Shown: one piece after another, positions 20,734 through 29,976 of the stretch | Numbering within the stretch: position 1 is the stretch's first letter | Layout: every line of letters begins with the position of its first letter | Source: Mycolicibacterium litorale | Lineage (GTDB): Bacteria; Actinomycetota; Actinomycetes; Mycobacteriales; Mycobacteriaceae | Direction of reading: 5' to 3' | Length of the DNA: 64,000 nucleotides | Assembly: GCA_002007745.1 (NCBI GenBank) | Contig: CP019882.1 | Location: forward strand, 682,001-746,000 | Notes under the pieces: model-generated | The model's database searches: none | What the model saw: only the letters and a program-made list of their open reading frames with translations | Told to the model about the DNA's origin: nothing | Position numbers and translations under genes: made by a program

Positions 20734-21147
20734 GTGAGTTACGCAGGAGACATCACCCCCGAGGAGAGCTGGAAACTGCTCAGCGACAACCCCGACGCGG
20801 TGCTGGTGGACTGCCGCACCGACGCCGAATGGCGGTGGGTGGGGGTGCCCGATCTGACCAGCCTCGGGCGCAACGTGGTCTTCGTCGAGTGGAACCGCAG
20901 CAACGGGCAGCACAACGACGATTTCGTCGACGAGCTGATCGCCGCCGGTGTCACCCCGGGCGAACGCCCGGTGGTCTTCCTGTGCCGCTCGGGCAATCGT
21001 TCGATCCCGGCCGCCGCGACCGCCACCGCGGCCGGTATCGCGCCGTCCTACAACATGCTCGACGGATTCGAGGGCCAACTCGATGCCAACGGCCACCGCG
21101 GCAGCGGCGGCTGGCGGGCGCTGGGGCTGCCCTGGAGGCAGTCATGA
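20734..21147 (+). CDS. rhodanese-like sulfurtransferase
   Basis: A 137-residue single rhodanese domain. The active-site loop VVFLCRSGNRS contains the catalytic Cys, and VLVDCRTDAEW is the family's N-terminal signature. It transfers sulfane sulfur through a persulfide on the Cys. It overlaps the metZ start (ATGA), as the equivalent pair does in M. tuberculosis (Rv0390-Rv0391 from memory), so it may supply or handle sulfide for homocysteine synthesis; that link is inference. Confidence 0.9.
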   Translation: MSYAGDITPEESWKLLSDNPDAVLVDCRTDAEWRWVGVPDLTSLGRNVVFVEWNRSNGQHNDDFVDELIAAGVTPGERPVVFLCRSGNRSIPAAATATAAGIAPSYNMLDGFEGQLDANGHRGSGGWRALGLPWRQS

Positions 21148-22364
21148 CCGACCCAAGCGAGCAGGTGCCGTCGGTCCGGATTCCCGCACCGCTGCCCGAC
21201 GGGGTCAGCCAGGCCACCCTCGGTGTGCGCGGTGGTCTGCTGCGCTCGGGCTTCGAGGAGACCGCCGAGCCGGTGTACCTGACGTCGGGGTATGTCTACT
21301 CCTCGGCCGCCGACGCCGAGAAGGCGTTCACCGGCGAGATCGACCGCTACGTGTACTCCCGGTACGGCAACCCGACGGTCTCGATGTTCGAGGAGCGGCT
21401 GCGGCTGATCGAGGGTGCCCCGGCGGCGTTCGCCACCGCCTCCGGGATGTCCGCGGTGTTCACCGCCCTGGGCGCCTTGCTGGGCGCCGGTGACCGGTTG
21501 GTGGCCGCCCGCAGCCTGTTCGGCTCCTGCTTCGTGGTGTGCAACGAGATCCTGCCGCGGTGGGGAGTCGAGACGGTCTTCGTCGACGGCGACGACCTCG
21601 CCCAATGGGAGCAGGCGCTGTCCACGCCCACTCAGGCGGTGTTCTTCGAGACCCCGTCCAACCCGATGCAATCGCTGGTCGACATCGCCGCCGTATCCGA
21701 GATGGCTCACGCATCCGGCGCAAAGGTGGTGCTGGACAACGTCTTTGCCACGCCACTGCTGCAGCAGGGCTTTCCGCTCGGGGTGGATGTCGTGGTGTAT
21801 TCGGGCACCAAGCACATCGACGGGCAGGGGCGGGTGCTCGGCGGCGCGATCCTGGGCGACAAGGAGTACATCGACGGCCCGGTGCAGAAACTGATGCGCC
21901 ACACCGGACCCGCGCTGTCGGCGTTCAACGCCTGGGTGCTGCTCAAGGGTCTGGAGACGCTGTCGGTCCGGGTCAACTACAGCAACGCGTCCGCCCAGCG
22001 CATTGCGGAGTTCCTGGAGACCCAGCCCGCTGTGAACTGGGTGCGATACCCCTTCCTGGAATCGCATCCCCAGTTCGACCTGGCCAAGCGGCAGATGCGT
22101 GGCGGCGGCACCGTGGTGACGTTCGAACTCGACGGCGGTAAGGAGCGCGCGTTCGAGGTGCTCGACAAGCTGCAGGTGATCGACATCTCGAACAATCTCG
22201 GCGACGCCAAATCGCTGATCACCCACCCGGCCACCACCACCCACCGGGCGATGGGCCCAGAGGGTCGCGCCGCGATCGGGTTGGGTGACGGGGTGGTACG
22301 GATCTCGGTCGGACTGGAGGGCACCGAGGACCTGCTCGCCGACCTGGATCGTGCGTTGGGCTAG
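21144..22364 (+). CDS. metZ: O-succinylhomoserine sulfhydrylase
   Basis: A 406-residue PLP enzyme of the Cys/Met metabolism family. YVYSRYGNPTVSMFEERLRLIEGA, ASGMSAVFTALGALLGAGD and the PLP-lysine motif VVYSGTKHIDGQGRVLGGAIL are clear. It makes homocysteine directly from O-succinylhomoserine and sulfide. The name follows gene order with the rhodanese gene; closely related enzymes differ in their acyl-homoserine preference, which the sequence alone does not settle. Confidence 0.93.
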   Translation: MTDPSEQVPSVRIPAPLPDGVSQATLGVRGGLLRSGFEETAEPVYLTSGYVYSSAADAEKAFTGEIDRYVYSRYGNPTVSMFEERLRLIEGAPAAFATASGMSAVFTALGALLGAGDRLVAARSLFGSCFVVCNEILPRWGVETVFVDGDDLAQWEQALSTPTQAVFFETPSNPMQSLVDIAAVSEMAHASGAKVVLDNVFATPLLQQGFPLGVDVVVYSGTKHIDGQGRVLGGAILGDKEYIDGPVQKLMRHTGPALSAFNAWVLLKGLETLSVRVNYSNASAQRIAEFLETQPAVNWVRYPFLESHPQFDLAKRQMRGGGTVVTFELDGGKERAFEVLDKLQVIDISNNLGDAKSLITHPATTTHRAMGPEGRAAIGLGDGVVRISVGLEGTEDLLADLDRALG

Positions 22365-22366
22365 CG

Positions 22367-22816
22367 ATGTCGCGCAACTCGCAGGCCAAGAAGGCTCGTC
22401 GAAAGAAACGCCAGACCGGCCGTGACGCGCGCTGGATTCCCGACCAGGTGATGGACAACCTCGTCGGCGACGATTTCGACGACGAACTCGGGCAGGCGGT
22501 CGAGACCTTCGACCAGTGGCTCATCTCGCGCGGTTGGACCTTCGACACCGACTTCTCCAACGAGACGCTGCTGAGCTGGTTCTACCCTCCGTCGGCCACC
22601 GACTTCTCCGACGAACGATGCGAGCCGGTGACCAGGATCTGGATCACCTTCGCCGGTGCGGACGACGACTTCCCCGAGCGGGTCACCGCGGTGCTGGCCG
22701 GCACCGCCGGCGAGGACCACGGCCAGCTCTACAGCGTGGCACCGGAGACCTTGCTCGCCCACATCGAGGAGATCGAGGCCTACCGGCACGGTAGTGCTGT
22801 TCCGGTGCTCAGCTAA
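22367..22816 (+). CDS. conserved hypothetical protein
   Basis: A 149-residue soluble acidic protein with a very basic N-terminus (MSRNSQAKKARRKKRQTGRDARW). It has aromatic-rich motifs WLISRGWTFDTDFS and LLSWFYPPSATDFSDE. It starts 2 bases after metZ and probably shares its transcript. I do not recognise a domain. Its last four bases overlap the end of the convergent SDR gene. Confidence 0.7.
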   Translation: MSRNSQAKKARRKKRQTGRDARWIPDQVMDNLVGDDFDDELGQAVETFDQWLISRGWTFDTDFSNETLLSWFYPPSATDFSDERCEPVTRIWITFAGADDDFPERVTAVLAGTAGEDHGQLYSVAPETLLAHIEEIEAYRHGSAVPVLS

Positions 22817-23676
22817 CCGTTCTCGGGGGTCTCCAGTACCCCGGTGGCCGACTGCGCGCGCTGCTCGTAGGCGGCGCGGGCGGCGGTGTCGAAGTCGAGG
22901 AAGACTCGGTCGGTGCCCATCTTTCTACCCAGCCAGCGCCGAGCCCTGGGCGGCAGGAACGCGGTGCCGGCCGCGATGAAGCGCAACGGGTACGGAACGG
23001 AGACAACGGTTTTCGGCTTGTCTAAGGTCTTGACGACGGCGTCGGCGATGTCCTCGGGCTGGACCGGCTTATTCGCGCCGGTGGCACTGGTGCCCGCGAT
23101 CAGCTCGGTGTTGGTGAAAGTCGGCATGACACAGCTGATCTGGACGCCCTGCGGGGCGAACTCGTCGGACAGTGCGGTGGACAGCCCCACCACGGCGAAT
23201 TTGGTTCCAGCGTAAAGCGCCTGACCTGGAACCGCGAGCATGCCGGCCAGCGAGGCGATGTTGACGATGTGGCCGGCGCGGCGCTTGACCATCTCGGGCA
23301 GCGCCAGCCGGCACCCGGTGAGCACCCCGTAGAAGTTGACCTCCACGGCCGCCCGCACCGCCTGCTCGGAGTGATCCAGGAACGGCCCTACCGGCATGAC
23401 ACCGGCGTTGTTGATCAACACGTCGATGTGCCCGCCTCCGTCGGCGCGGGCCTTGTCCAGGAACGTCGCGAACGACTCGGCGTCGGTGACGTCGAGCGGA
23501 TAGCCCGACACCGGCCCGAGCTTGCTCAGCTGTGCGACGGCCGACTCCTCGAGGGCCACATCTCGATCTCCGATCACCACCCGCGCGCCGCGCTGCAGCA
23601 GGGCCCGTGCGGTGGCGAAACCGATGCCCCGTGCCGCGCCGGTGATGGCGATCGTCTTGCCGCGGATGTTGTCCAT
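22813..23676 (-). CDS. SDR-family oxidoreductase
   Basis: A 287-residue short-chain dehydrogenase with TGAARGIGFATA, GDRDVALEE after beta-2, NNAGVMPVGPF, NIASLAGMLAVPGQALYAGTKFAV (Ser, Tyr and Lys) and a C-terminal extension rich in Arg. It closely resembles, by eye, the SDR at 6864-7691 (NNAGxMPV, C-terminal AAYEQR). The ATG at 23676 directly precedes DNIRGKTIAITGAARG. Substrate unknown. Confidence 0.9.
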   Translation of the reverse strand: MDNIRGKTIAITGAARGIGFATARALLQRGARVVIGDRDVALEESAVAQLSKLGPVSGYPLDVTDAESFATFLDKARADGGGHIDVLINNAGVMPVGPFLDHSEQAVRAAVEVNFYGVLTGCRLALPEMVKRRAGHIVNIASLAGMLAVPGQALYAGTKFAVVGLSTALSDEFAPQGVQISCVMPTFTNTELIAGTSATGANKPVQPEDIADAVVKTLDKPKTVVSVPYPLRFIAAGTAFLPPRARRWLGRKMGTDRVFLDFDTAARAAYEQRAQSATGVLETPENG

Positions 23677-23736
23677 GAAGGCGAACTTTACAGGTGTCAA
23701 ATTCTGCAGGGAAGATCCCGAGGCACACTCGAAGCC

Positions 23737-24240
23737 GTGACGATTCATTCCACCGGTGAACTCCGGTTCGTTCCGGCCCAGCAGGACGACGCGCTGGCCC
23801 AACCGCTGCTGGCCGAACTCGCGGTGGAGTACGCCACCCGGTACAACGGCAGCGAGGCCGGAGTCATGCAGTGGTTGCGCGGCTACCCCGCCGCGGAGTT
23901 CGACGCACCGGGTGGCGGGATGTTGATCGGAGTGCTCGGCGAGCGGCCGGTGACCGGCGGTGCGTTCCGCCGATTCGGGCCTGTCGATGGCATGGAAACC
24001 GCTGAGCTGAAACGAATTTGGACCGACAGTGGATACCGCCGCCGTGGCCTTGGTCGAGCGTTGCTTGCCGCTCTTGAAGCCGAGATCGTCAGCAGGGGTT
24101 ATCAACGGATCTACCTGACCACAGGCGATCGGCAACCGGAGGCCGAAGCGCTCTACGCGGCCTGTGGTTATGTCCGACTCCAGGAACCGCTTCCGTACGA
24201 CGGTGAAACCTACGCCGTCGCCTTCATCAAGGATCTCTAG
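23737..24240 (+). CDS. GNAT-family N-acetyltransferase
   Basis: A 167-residue GNAT protein. The acetyl-CoA loop YRRRGLGRALLAALEAE (the RxxGxG/A motif A) and the C-terminal EAEALYAACGYVRLQE motif B are visible. It would transfer an acetyl group to an unknown amine. Start is GTG 60 bases from the divergent SDR start; the last four bases overlap the convergent metallo-beta-lactamase gene. Confidence 0.85.
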   Translation: MTIHSTGELRFVPAQQDDALAQPLLAELAVEYATRYNGSEAGVMQWLRGYPAAEFDAPGGGMLIGVLGERPVTGGAFRRFGPVDGMETAELKRIWTDSGYRRRGLGRALLAALEAEIVSRGYQRIYLTTGDRQPEAEALYAACGYVRLQEPLPYDGETYAVAFIKDL

Positions 24241-24971
24241 CGCGGCGAGGCCTGACGGGCCGCCTCACGGATCGGCCCGAACCAGATGTCACCGTGCCCG
24301 GGAATCGTCACGTCGGTCTCGAGCATCGCCAGTGCGGCCAGACTGCGGACGCAGGCCTGCTCGTCGTGGTTGAACACCCGGTGCAGCAGTTGCGGTCCGG
24401 TGCCCGACGCCAGCGGATGCCCGGTGACCAGCGCGTCACCGCTGACCAGGACACCGTCGACGATGTAGGAACAGTGTCCGCCGGTGTGGCCCGGGGTCGG
24501 GACGGCCATCGGACGGCCCGGCAGGTTCTCGGCGACGTCCTCGGTCAGTGCGCCGGCGGTGGGAATGCCCTCGTGCGAGAGGGCGCCCTTGCGGACGATG
24601 TCCAGCGACCACTTCACCCAGCGCGGCTGCCAGGCGTGCATCAGCAGATCGGCCGGCGCGGCCTGCTGCAGGTATTCGCGTTTGGCGTGGCCGACCTCGT
24701 CGGCGTGGCAGTAGACCGGGGTGCGGTGGGTCTTGGCGAACCAGATGGCCGTGCCGAAATGGTCGACGTGGGCGTGGGTCAACAGGATCGCCTGCACATC
24801 GGCAGGCCCGAAACCCAGTTCGCGCAGGGACCGGAGAACGTCGTCTCGGTCCCCGGGGTAACCCGCGTCGATCAACATGACGCCGTCGTCGCCGGTGACG
24901 AGGGTCCAGTTGACCAACGGTGTCTGGGCCATATGGACGCGGTCGGTGACGGCGGTCAGGGCCAGTGCCAT
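24237..24971 (-). CDS. metallo-beta-lactamase-fold hydrolase
   Basis: A 244-residue MBL-fold protein with the metal motif LLTHAHVDHFG (HxHxDH), PTPGHTGGHCSY, SGDALVTGHP and the late His of IPGHGDIWFGP. It is probably a cytosolic zinc or iron hydrolase of the glyoxalase-II/lactonase type. A protein of this family lies next to fgd1 in M. tuberculosis (Rv0406c, from memory), as it nearly does here. The ATG at 24971 is chosen over an upstream in-frame start because MALALTAVTDRVHMAQ is a typical beginning. Confidence 0.87.
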   Translation of the reverse strand: MALALTAVTDRVHMAQTPLVNWTLVTGDDGVMLIDAGYPGDRDDVLRSLRELGFGPADVQAILLTHAHVDHFGTAIWFAKTHRTPVYCHADEVGHAKREYLQQAAPADLLMHAWQPRWVKWSLDIVRKGALSHEGIPTAGALTEDVAENLPGRPMAVPTPGHTGGHCSYIVDGVLVSGDALVTGHPLASGTGPQLLHRVFNHDEQACVRSLAALAMLETDVTIPGHGDIWFGPIREAARQASPR

Positions 24972-25067
24972 GCCCGCGAGTCTAGGCGGCTGCTCGGAGT
25001 GGGCCCGGGCGTGATACGTCGGCGCGCTCCGCACGAAAATTCGCTGTCAGCGCAGTACGCTCTCGGC

Positions 25068-26189
25068 GTGACGGAGCGCTGCGACCACGACAACAAACGT
25101 CGGCTCGATGCGATTTCACGGCGATCAGCCCTGGTGGCCGGGTCAGCCATGCTCGGATCGGCGGTGCTCACCGGAGCGGGCGAGAAGTCCCGGACCGCAC
25201 CGTTGGCGCCGGCCGGGGGCTCGACGACTTTGCCGGACAACGCCCTGATCACATTGGGAGTGGCGGCCGGCCCGCCACCGTCGGCCAACAGTTACGGCAT
25301 CTCGACGGCACTGAAACTCGGCGGTGACCTCTACGTCATCGACTGCGGCCTCGGCTCGCTGAATGCATTCACCAACGCCGGCTTGAGTTTCGACGACCTC
25401 AACGCCATGTTCATCACACACCTGCACACCGACCACATCGTCGACTACTACAGCTTCTTCCTCTCCGGCGGTTACAAAGCCCCGCACGGTAAACCCGCCG
25501 TCCGGGTGTACGGTCCCGGACCCGCCGGTGGTCTGCCACCCAGTGAGCTCGGCGTCCCTCACCCGCCCACCGTCAACCCGGCCGACCCGACGCCCGGACT
25601 CGCTGCCACGACCGAGGCACTGCACAAGGCGTTCGCCTACACCAGCAACATCTTCATCCGCGACGTCGGGATCGACGACATCCAGAACCTGGTCGACGTG
25701 CACGAAATCGCCGTTCCCCCAGGGTCGAACTATCGCGATAGGGCACCGAGGACAGCGCCTCTTGCGGTCATGGAAGACGACAACATGGTCGTGACCGCGA
25801 CGCTCGTGTCGCACTACGACGTGTACCCGGCGTTCGCCTTCCGTTTCGATCTGAAGAATCCCACTCTGTCGATCACCTTCTCCGGCGACACCACCAAGTC
25901 AGACAACCTGATCCGGCTGGCCCAGGGCACCGACATCCTGGTGCACGAGGCGATGATCACCCTGGACGACTCCTACTACGGCGACAGCTTTCCGCCCACA
26001 TACCTGCAGAACTCGCACACCTCGGCCGAGCAGGTCGGGCAGGTGGCGGCGGCGGTGAACCCCAAGCAGCTGATCCTGAGCCACTACTACCCGGTCGATC
26101 TGCCCGACTCCCAGTGGCTCGACGAAGTCGGCAAGAACTTCAGCGGCAACACCACCGTGGCCAAGGACGGGCAAGTCTTCGCGCTCTGA
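25068..26189 (+). CDS. exported metallo-beta-lactamase-fold hydrolase (possible Tat substrate)
   Basis: A 373-residue MBL-fold protein of the arylsulfatase/RNase Z-like group. [36 protein letters not shown] and LSHYYP supply the metal ligands. The N-terminus has a twin-arginine-like signal, [20 protein letters not shown], suggesting export by the Tat system. It is inserted between the other MBL gene and fgd1. The start is GTG in the divergent 96-base gap. Natural substrate unknown. Confidence 0.83.
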   Translation: MTERCDHDNKRRLDAISRRSALVAGSAMLGSAVLTGAGEKSRTAPLAPAGGSTTLPDNALITLGVAAGPPPSANSYGISTALKLGGDLYVIDCGLGSLNAFTNAGLSFDDLNAMFITHLHTDHIVDYYSFFLSGGYKAPHGKPAVRVYGPGPAGGLPPSELGVPHPPTVNPADPTPGLAATTEALHKAFAYTSNIFIRDVGIDDIQNLVDVHEIAVPPGSNYRDRAPRTAPLAVMEDDNMVVTATLVSHYDVYPAFAFRFDLKNPTLSITFSGDTTKSDNLIRLAQGTDILVHEAMITLDDSYYGDSFPPTYLQNSHTSAEQVGQVAAAVNPKQLILSHYYPVDLPDSQWLDEVGKNFSGNTTVAKDGQVFAL

Positions 26190-26248
26190 GTTTCGCCCGG
26201 ATGACCTCGGCTGCACGTTCACCGATCGGCTGGAGTAGAAACGAAGGC

Positions 26249-27259
26249 GTGGCTGAACTGAAACTGGGATACAAGGCGTCGGCGGAGCAGTTCGCGCCGC
26301 GCGAGTTGGTTGAGCTGGCGGTGCTCGCCGAGGCGCACGGGATGGACAGTGCGACGGTCAGCGACCACTTCCAGCCGTGGCGTCACGAAGGCGGGCATGC
26401 GCCGTTCTCGCTGGCGTGGATGACCGCAGTCGGTGAGCGAACCAAGCGACTGGTGCTCGGCACCTCGGTGCTGACGCCGACGTTCCGGTACAACCCGGCC
26501 GTGATCGCCCAGGCGTTCGCCACCATGGGTTGTCTGTATCCCGACCGGATCTTCCTCGGCGTCGGTACCGGCGAGTCGCTCAACGAGATCGCCACCGGCT
26601 ACGAGGGCGAGTGGCCGGAGTTCAAAGAGCGCTACGCACGGTTGCGCGAATCGGTGCGGTTGATGCGCGAACTGTGGCTGGGCGACCGGGTCGATTTCGA
26701 CGGTGAGTACTACCACACCAAGGGCGCCTCCATCTACGACGTGCCCGAGGGCGGGATTCCGATCTACATCGCCGCCGGCGGCCCGCAGGTGGCCAAGTAC
26801 GCCGGCCGCGCCGGTGACGGATTCATCTGCACCTCAGGCAAGGGCGAGGAACTGTACAAGGACAAGCTGATCCCGGCCATGAAAGAGGGCGCCGAAGCGG
26901 CCGGCAAGAACCCGGACGACATCGACCGGATGATCGAGATCAAGATCTCCTACGACACCGATCCTGAACTGGCGCTGGAGAATACCCGGTTCTGGGCGCC
27001 GCTCTCGCTGACCGCCGAGCAGAAGACCAACATCCACGACCCGCTGGAGATGGAGAAGGCCGCCGACGAGCTGCCCATCGAGCAGGTGGCCAAGCGGTGG
27101 ATCGTGGCCTCCGATCCCGACGAGGCGGTCGCAAAGGTCAAGGACTATGTCGACTGGGGCCTCAACCATCTGGTCTTCCACGCCCCGGGCCACGACCAGC
27201 GCCGGTTCCTCGAGCTGTTCCAGCGCGACCTGGAACCGCGGTTGCGCAAGCTCGGTTAG
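26249..27259 (+). CDS. fgd1: F420-dependent glucose-6-phosphate dehydrogenase
   Basis: A 336-residue LLM-class flavin-independent oxidoreductase. [15 protein letters not shown] at the start, [43 protein letters not shown] and [16 protein letters not shown] are typical of mycobacterial Fgd. It oxidises glucose-6-phosphate to 6-phosphogluconolactone while reducing coenzyme F420, feeding the F420H2-dependent reductases of mycobacteria. Its presence is strong evidence for the genus group. Start is GTG, since ELKLGYKAS follows directly. Confidence 0.97.
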   Translation: MAELKLGYKASAEQFAPRELVELAVLAEAHGMDSATVSDHFQPWRHEGGHAPFSLAWMTAVGERTKRLVLGTSVLTPTFRYNPAVIAQAFATMGCLYPDRIFLGVGTGESLNEIATGYEGEWPEFKERYARLRESVRLMRELWLGDRVDFDGEYYHTKGASIYDVPEGGIPIYIAAGGPQVAKYAGRAGDGFICTSGKGEELYKDKLIPAMKEGAEAAGKNPDDIDRMIEIKISYDTDPELALENTRFWAPLSLTAEQKTNIHDPLEMEKAADELPIEQVAKRWIVASDPDEAVAKVKDYVDWGLNHLVFHAPGHDQRRFLELFQRDLEPRLRKLG

Positions 27260-27268
27260 CGGCGCTGG

Positions 27269-27333
27269 GCATCGAGCCAGACCACAGTGCGATGCTCAGC
27301 CGCATGTCTTCGCACCCGGTTCTGACTCGATGA
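27269..27333. repeat. imperfect inverted repeat, GCATCGAG-type hairpin (copy A)
   Basis: The left arm begins GCATCGAGCCAGA (27269) and the right arm ends TCTGACTCGATGAGC. About 16 of 21 arm positions pair around a loop of roughly 20 bases. It lies just after fgd1 and just before the endonuclease-domain gene. It is the most diverged of three related hairpins in this window and probably terminates fgd1 transcription. Confidence 0.6.
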
Positions 27334-27336
27334 GCT

Positions 27337-28236
27337 GTGGATGGCGGCATACCGGAATCCCCGGTGTGCGTGACCCTGTTTCGGGTGGAGCGGGTATTCA
27401 TCGGAACTGAAGCCGTGGCTGCGGGCCGCCTGACCGAATATCAACTCCGGGCGCACTGCCGGCGGGTCTTCCCCGATGTGTATACCTGCGCGGCGGGGGA
27501 GTTGTCGGTCCGGGACCGGGCCATCGCGGCGGTGCTGTGGTCGCGGCGCCGAGGGGTGGTGACCGGCCTGGCCGCCTCGGCACTGCACGGAGCCAAGTGG
27601 GTGGATGCGGCAGTCCCGATCGAGCTGAACTATGCGAACAACAAGGCGCCGGCCGGGATCATCAGCCGTGCCGAGACACTTCTTGACGACGAGGTCCTCC
27701 ACCTCAGCGCGTGTGCGGTGACGTCGTTGCCGCGTACGGCGTTCGACCTTGCTCGGCGTGGGACGGTGCACCAGGCGATCGCCCGCATCGACGCCCTTGC
27801 CAACGCCACCCGCGTGTCGATGACCGACGTGCTGGAGCTGGTGTCGCGGCATTCCAACGCCCGCGGCATCCGCCGGGTCCCCAGGGTGCTCGACCTTGCC
27901 GATGCCGGTGCGCAATCTCCCCGGGAAACCTGGTTGCGACTCCTGCTGATAGCAGCCGGATTCCCCCGGCCCGAGACCCAGATCCCGGTGCTGCGGGAGA
28001 ACGGCCGCTCGTATTACTACCTGGACATGGGCTGGCGCGAGCCGATGCTCGCGGTCGAGTACGACGGGGAGCAACATCGCGTGGAGCGGACTATCTACCG
28101 CAACGACCGAACCCGGTCGGAGTACATCACCGAACGGCGTTGGCGGCGGATCACCGTGGTGGCCGGGGACCGAGAGGCCGACATCGTCGAGCGGACCAGG
28201 CGGCTGTGGGCATCGAGTCAGAACTCAGTGCGATGA
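27337..28236 (+). CDS. AbiEi/DUF559-like protein with C-terminal endonuclease-fold domain
   Basis: A 299-residue protein. The N-terminal 60 residues form a helix-turn-helix-like region (FIGTEAVAAGRLTEYQLRAHCR). The centre (TAFDLARRGTVHQAIARIDAL) resembles the AbiEi-type antitoxin/regulator group common in actinobacteria. The last 90 residues contain YLDMGWREPMLAVEYDGEQH, which fits the D...ExD core of a Vsr/DUF559 PD-(D/E)XK nuclease fold. Role unknown; relatives are scattered in many copies in mycobacterial genomes. GTG codons at 27364 and 27370 are alternative starts. The final nine codons lie inside a long inverted repeat, giving the C-terminus ASSQNSVR. Confidence 0.75.
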   Translation: MDGGIPESPVCVTLFRVERVFIGTEAVAAGRLTEYQLRAHCRRVFPDVYTCAAGELSVRDRAIAAVLWSRRRGVVTGLAASALHGAKWVDAAVPIELNYANNKAPAGIISRAETLLDDEVLHLSACAVTSLPRTAFDLARRGTVHQAIARIDALANATRVSMTDVLELVSRHSNARGIRRVPRVLDLADAGAQSPRETWLRLLLIAAGFPRPETQIPVLRENGRSYYYLDMGWREPMLAVEYDGEQHRVERTIYRNDRTRSEYITERRWRRITVVAGDREADIVERTRRLWASSQNSVR

Positions 28237-28274
28237 ATCCGGTCAGATCATCGCTCTGAGTTCTGGCTCGATGC
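28210..28274. repeat. 26-bp inverted repeat covering both convergent stop codons (copy B)
   Basis: Two 26-base arms (28210-28235 and 28249-28274) match at 24 positions around a 13-base loop. The left arm starts GCATCGAGTCAGAACTCA. The stop codon of the plus-strand gene (28234-28236) and that of the minus-strand gene (28248-28250) both lie at the inner ends of the arms. It should act as a bidirectional terminator. Confidence 0.8.
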
Positions 28275-29972
28275 CAACCTCGGACGTGGCGGACCGGTGA
28301 CCTTGTAAAGCCGGAACCGCTCGTCGCCGGTGGCGCCGTAGATGGTGTAGACCAGCTCCCCGATCCCCGCGCCGTCGTACCACATCGAGGGGTAGCGGAC
28401 GTTGACCGCGTCGGCGTCGGTGATCTCCGGATTGCTCAACAGCATGTACTTCACCCCATGCAGCCACGGGCGGTTCAGAGCGGTCTTGAAGTCGTAGTCA
28501 CTGGTGACGATGAACTGTTTGGGCCGTTCGGAACTGAGCCACACACCCCAGGTGTTGAAGGTGTCCATCAGGATCGACCCGTCGGGCAGGTTCATTCGGT
28601 CCAGGTAGTCGGCCAGCACCCGGTCGTTGACCATCAGCCTGCGGTACCACTGTTCCTGTGCGGGGTACTGGTCGGGATGCAGCAGCGAGTTGAAGCCGAA
28701 CTGCAGCTGCTGATTGCCGATTCGCTCGTTGAGTGAGGCGCGTACCGTCACCGGGAATCCGACGACAACCGACAGGATCAGTAACGCCGCCGCGAACTTG
28801 GCGGGGCGCGTCTCGGCCTGCCACGGTGCCCGCGGACCACGCTGGGGAGCCCAGCACACCAATGCGATGCACACCACCATCGGGATGGCCAACAGGTAGA
28901 ACCTGAACCAGCCGAACGTGGTTGAGCTGACCTGCCCCCAGGCTGCGAACATCAGCACCGCCCCGAAGGTCACCAGCGGTACCAGGGCCGCAACTCGGCG
29001 GCTCAAGACCGCGTACAGCAGCGCACCGGCGGAAGCGATCCCGACGAACGGCTGCATGCCGAACATCCGCGCCGACACCACCACCCAGTCGGCGGACGCG
29101 GCCCGGCTCAGCGGACCACCGCGTGCCATCGCACCGGCCACTTGGCTCTCGTTGCCGTACCGCGAGGTGAGAGTGGCGAAGAGCTCCTGGTTGACGACCC
29201 AACCGGTCAACGCCCAGACCACCGCCGCGACCGTGATCGGAAACAGCACGATCGCGAGGTGAGCTGCCGTGGTGGACATTCGAGTGGTGGGGACGGCTTG
29301 CCGGAAGACCAGCACGGTCACGAACATCGCCACGCCGAGCGCCGCCGGGACCACCTCGTAGCGGGCCAGGTAACCCACCCCCAGCGCGACGCCGGCGAAG
29401 GCCAGGTCGCCCACATGACGATCCTCGACCCACCGCAACAGATGGCGCACGCACCACAGCACACAGAATGTCTCGGCGGCCTCACTCATCCCGGAGCCGC
29501 CGTAGACGACGATCATCGGTTGGAGCGCGAAGCAGGCCACGGCGATTCTGCGCCAACCGGATCCGATGTCGCGGTCCAGTGCGATCCGTCGCACCATCAG
29601 CGCGGCGCCGGCCATGAACAACGCACTCTGGACCACGCCCGCGATGCCGTGGTCACGCAGTTCCGGCCACCACTGAGCCAACCGCAGAATCGGGATCTCC
29701 ACCAGGCTCGGCAACGGATTCCACACGAAGCCGACCGCGGACAGGTGCGGGTCGCGGCTTTCCAGGACGTAGCCGGCGTTGGCGACTCGGCTGGTGGAAT
29801 CCGGATCGAACATGTTGTAGCGCATCATTAGGACATAGCCGACGGTGAAGTACAACGTGCTGAAGAACACGAAGAGGGCCACGCCGCGTCCCCGACCAGG
29901 GGCTGTTGCCGGTCTGGTCGGCACCTCGTCGTAGGTCGGCGCCGCTGGGAGGTGCGCGGTGAGTACGGTCAC
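28248..29972 (-). CDS. GT-C-like multi-pass membrane glycosyltransferase (probable)
   Basis: A 574-residue membrane protein with 10 or more TM segments and a C-terminal extracytoplasmic domain of about 150 residues. The first external loop after TM1 carries MRYNMFDPDSTSRVANAGYV, an acidic DPD motif in the position where GT-C transferases (PMT/ArnT/GT39 types) hold their catalytic Asp. These enzymes use polyprenyl-phosphate sugars outside the membrane. It is the last gene of the four-gene operon, starting with GTG 4 bases after the BcsB-like gene. The C-terminus ASSQNSER is encoded by the right arm of the terminator hairpin. The family assignment is by topology and motif, so moderate. Confidence 0.65.
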   Translation of the reverse strand: MTVLTAHLPAAPTYDEVPTRPATAPGRGRGVALFVFFSTLYFTVGYVLMMRYNMFDPDSTSRVANAGYVLESRDPHLSAVGFVWNPLPSLVEIPILRLAQWWPELRDHGIAGVVQSALFMAGAALMVRRIALDRDIGSGWRRIAVACFALQPMIVVYGGSGMSEAAETFCVLWCVRHLLRWVEDRHVGDLAFAGVALGVGYLARYEVVPAALGVAMFVTVLVFRQAVPTTRMSTTAAHLAIVLFPITVAAVVWALTGWVVNQELFATLTSRYGNESQVAGAMARGGPLSRAASADWVVVSARMFGMQPFVGIASAGALLYAVLSRRVAALVPLVTFGAVLMFAAWGQVSSTTFGWFRFYLLAIPMVVCIALVCWAPQRGPRAPWQAETRPAKFAAALLILSVVVGFPVTVRASLNERIGNQQLQFGFNSLLHPDQYPAQEQWYRRLMVNDRVLADYLDRMNLPDGSILMDTFNTWGVWLSSERPKQFIVTSDYDFKTALNRPWLHGVKYMLLSNPEITDADAVNVRYPSMWYDGAGIGELVYTIYGATGDERFRLYKVTGPPRPRLASSQNSER

Positions 29973-29976
29973 CGCA

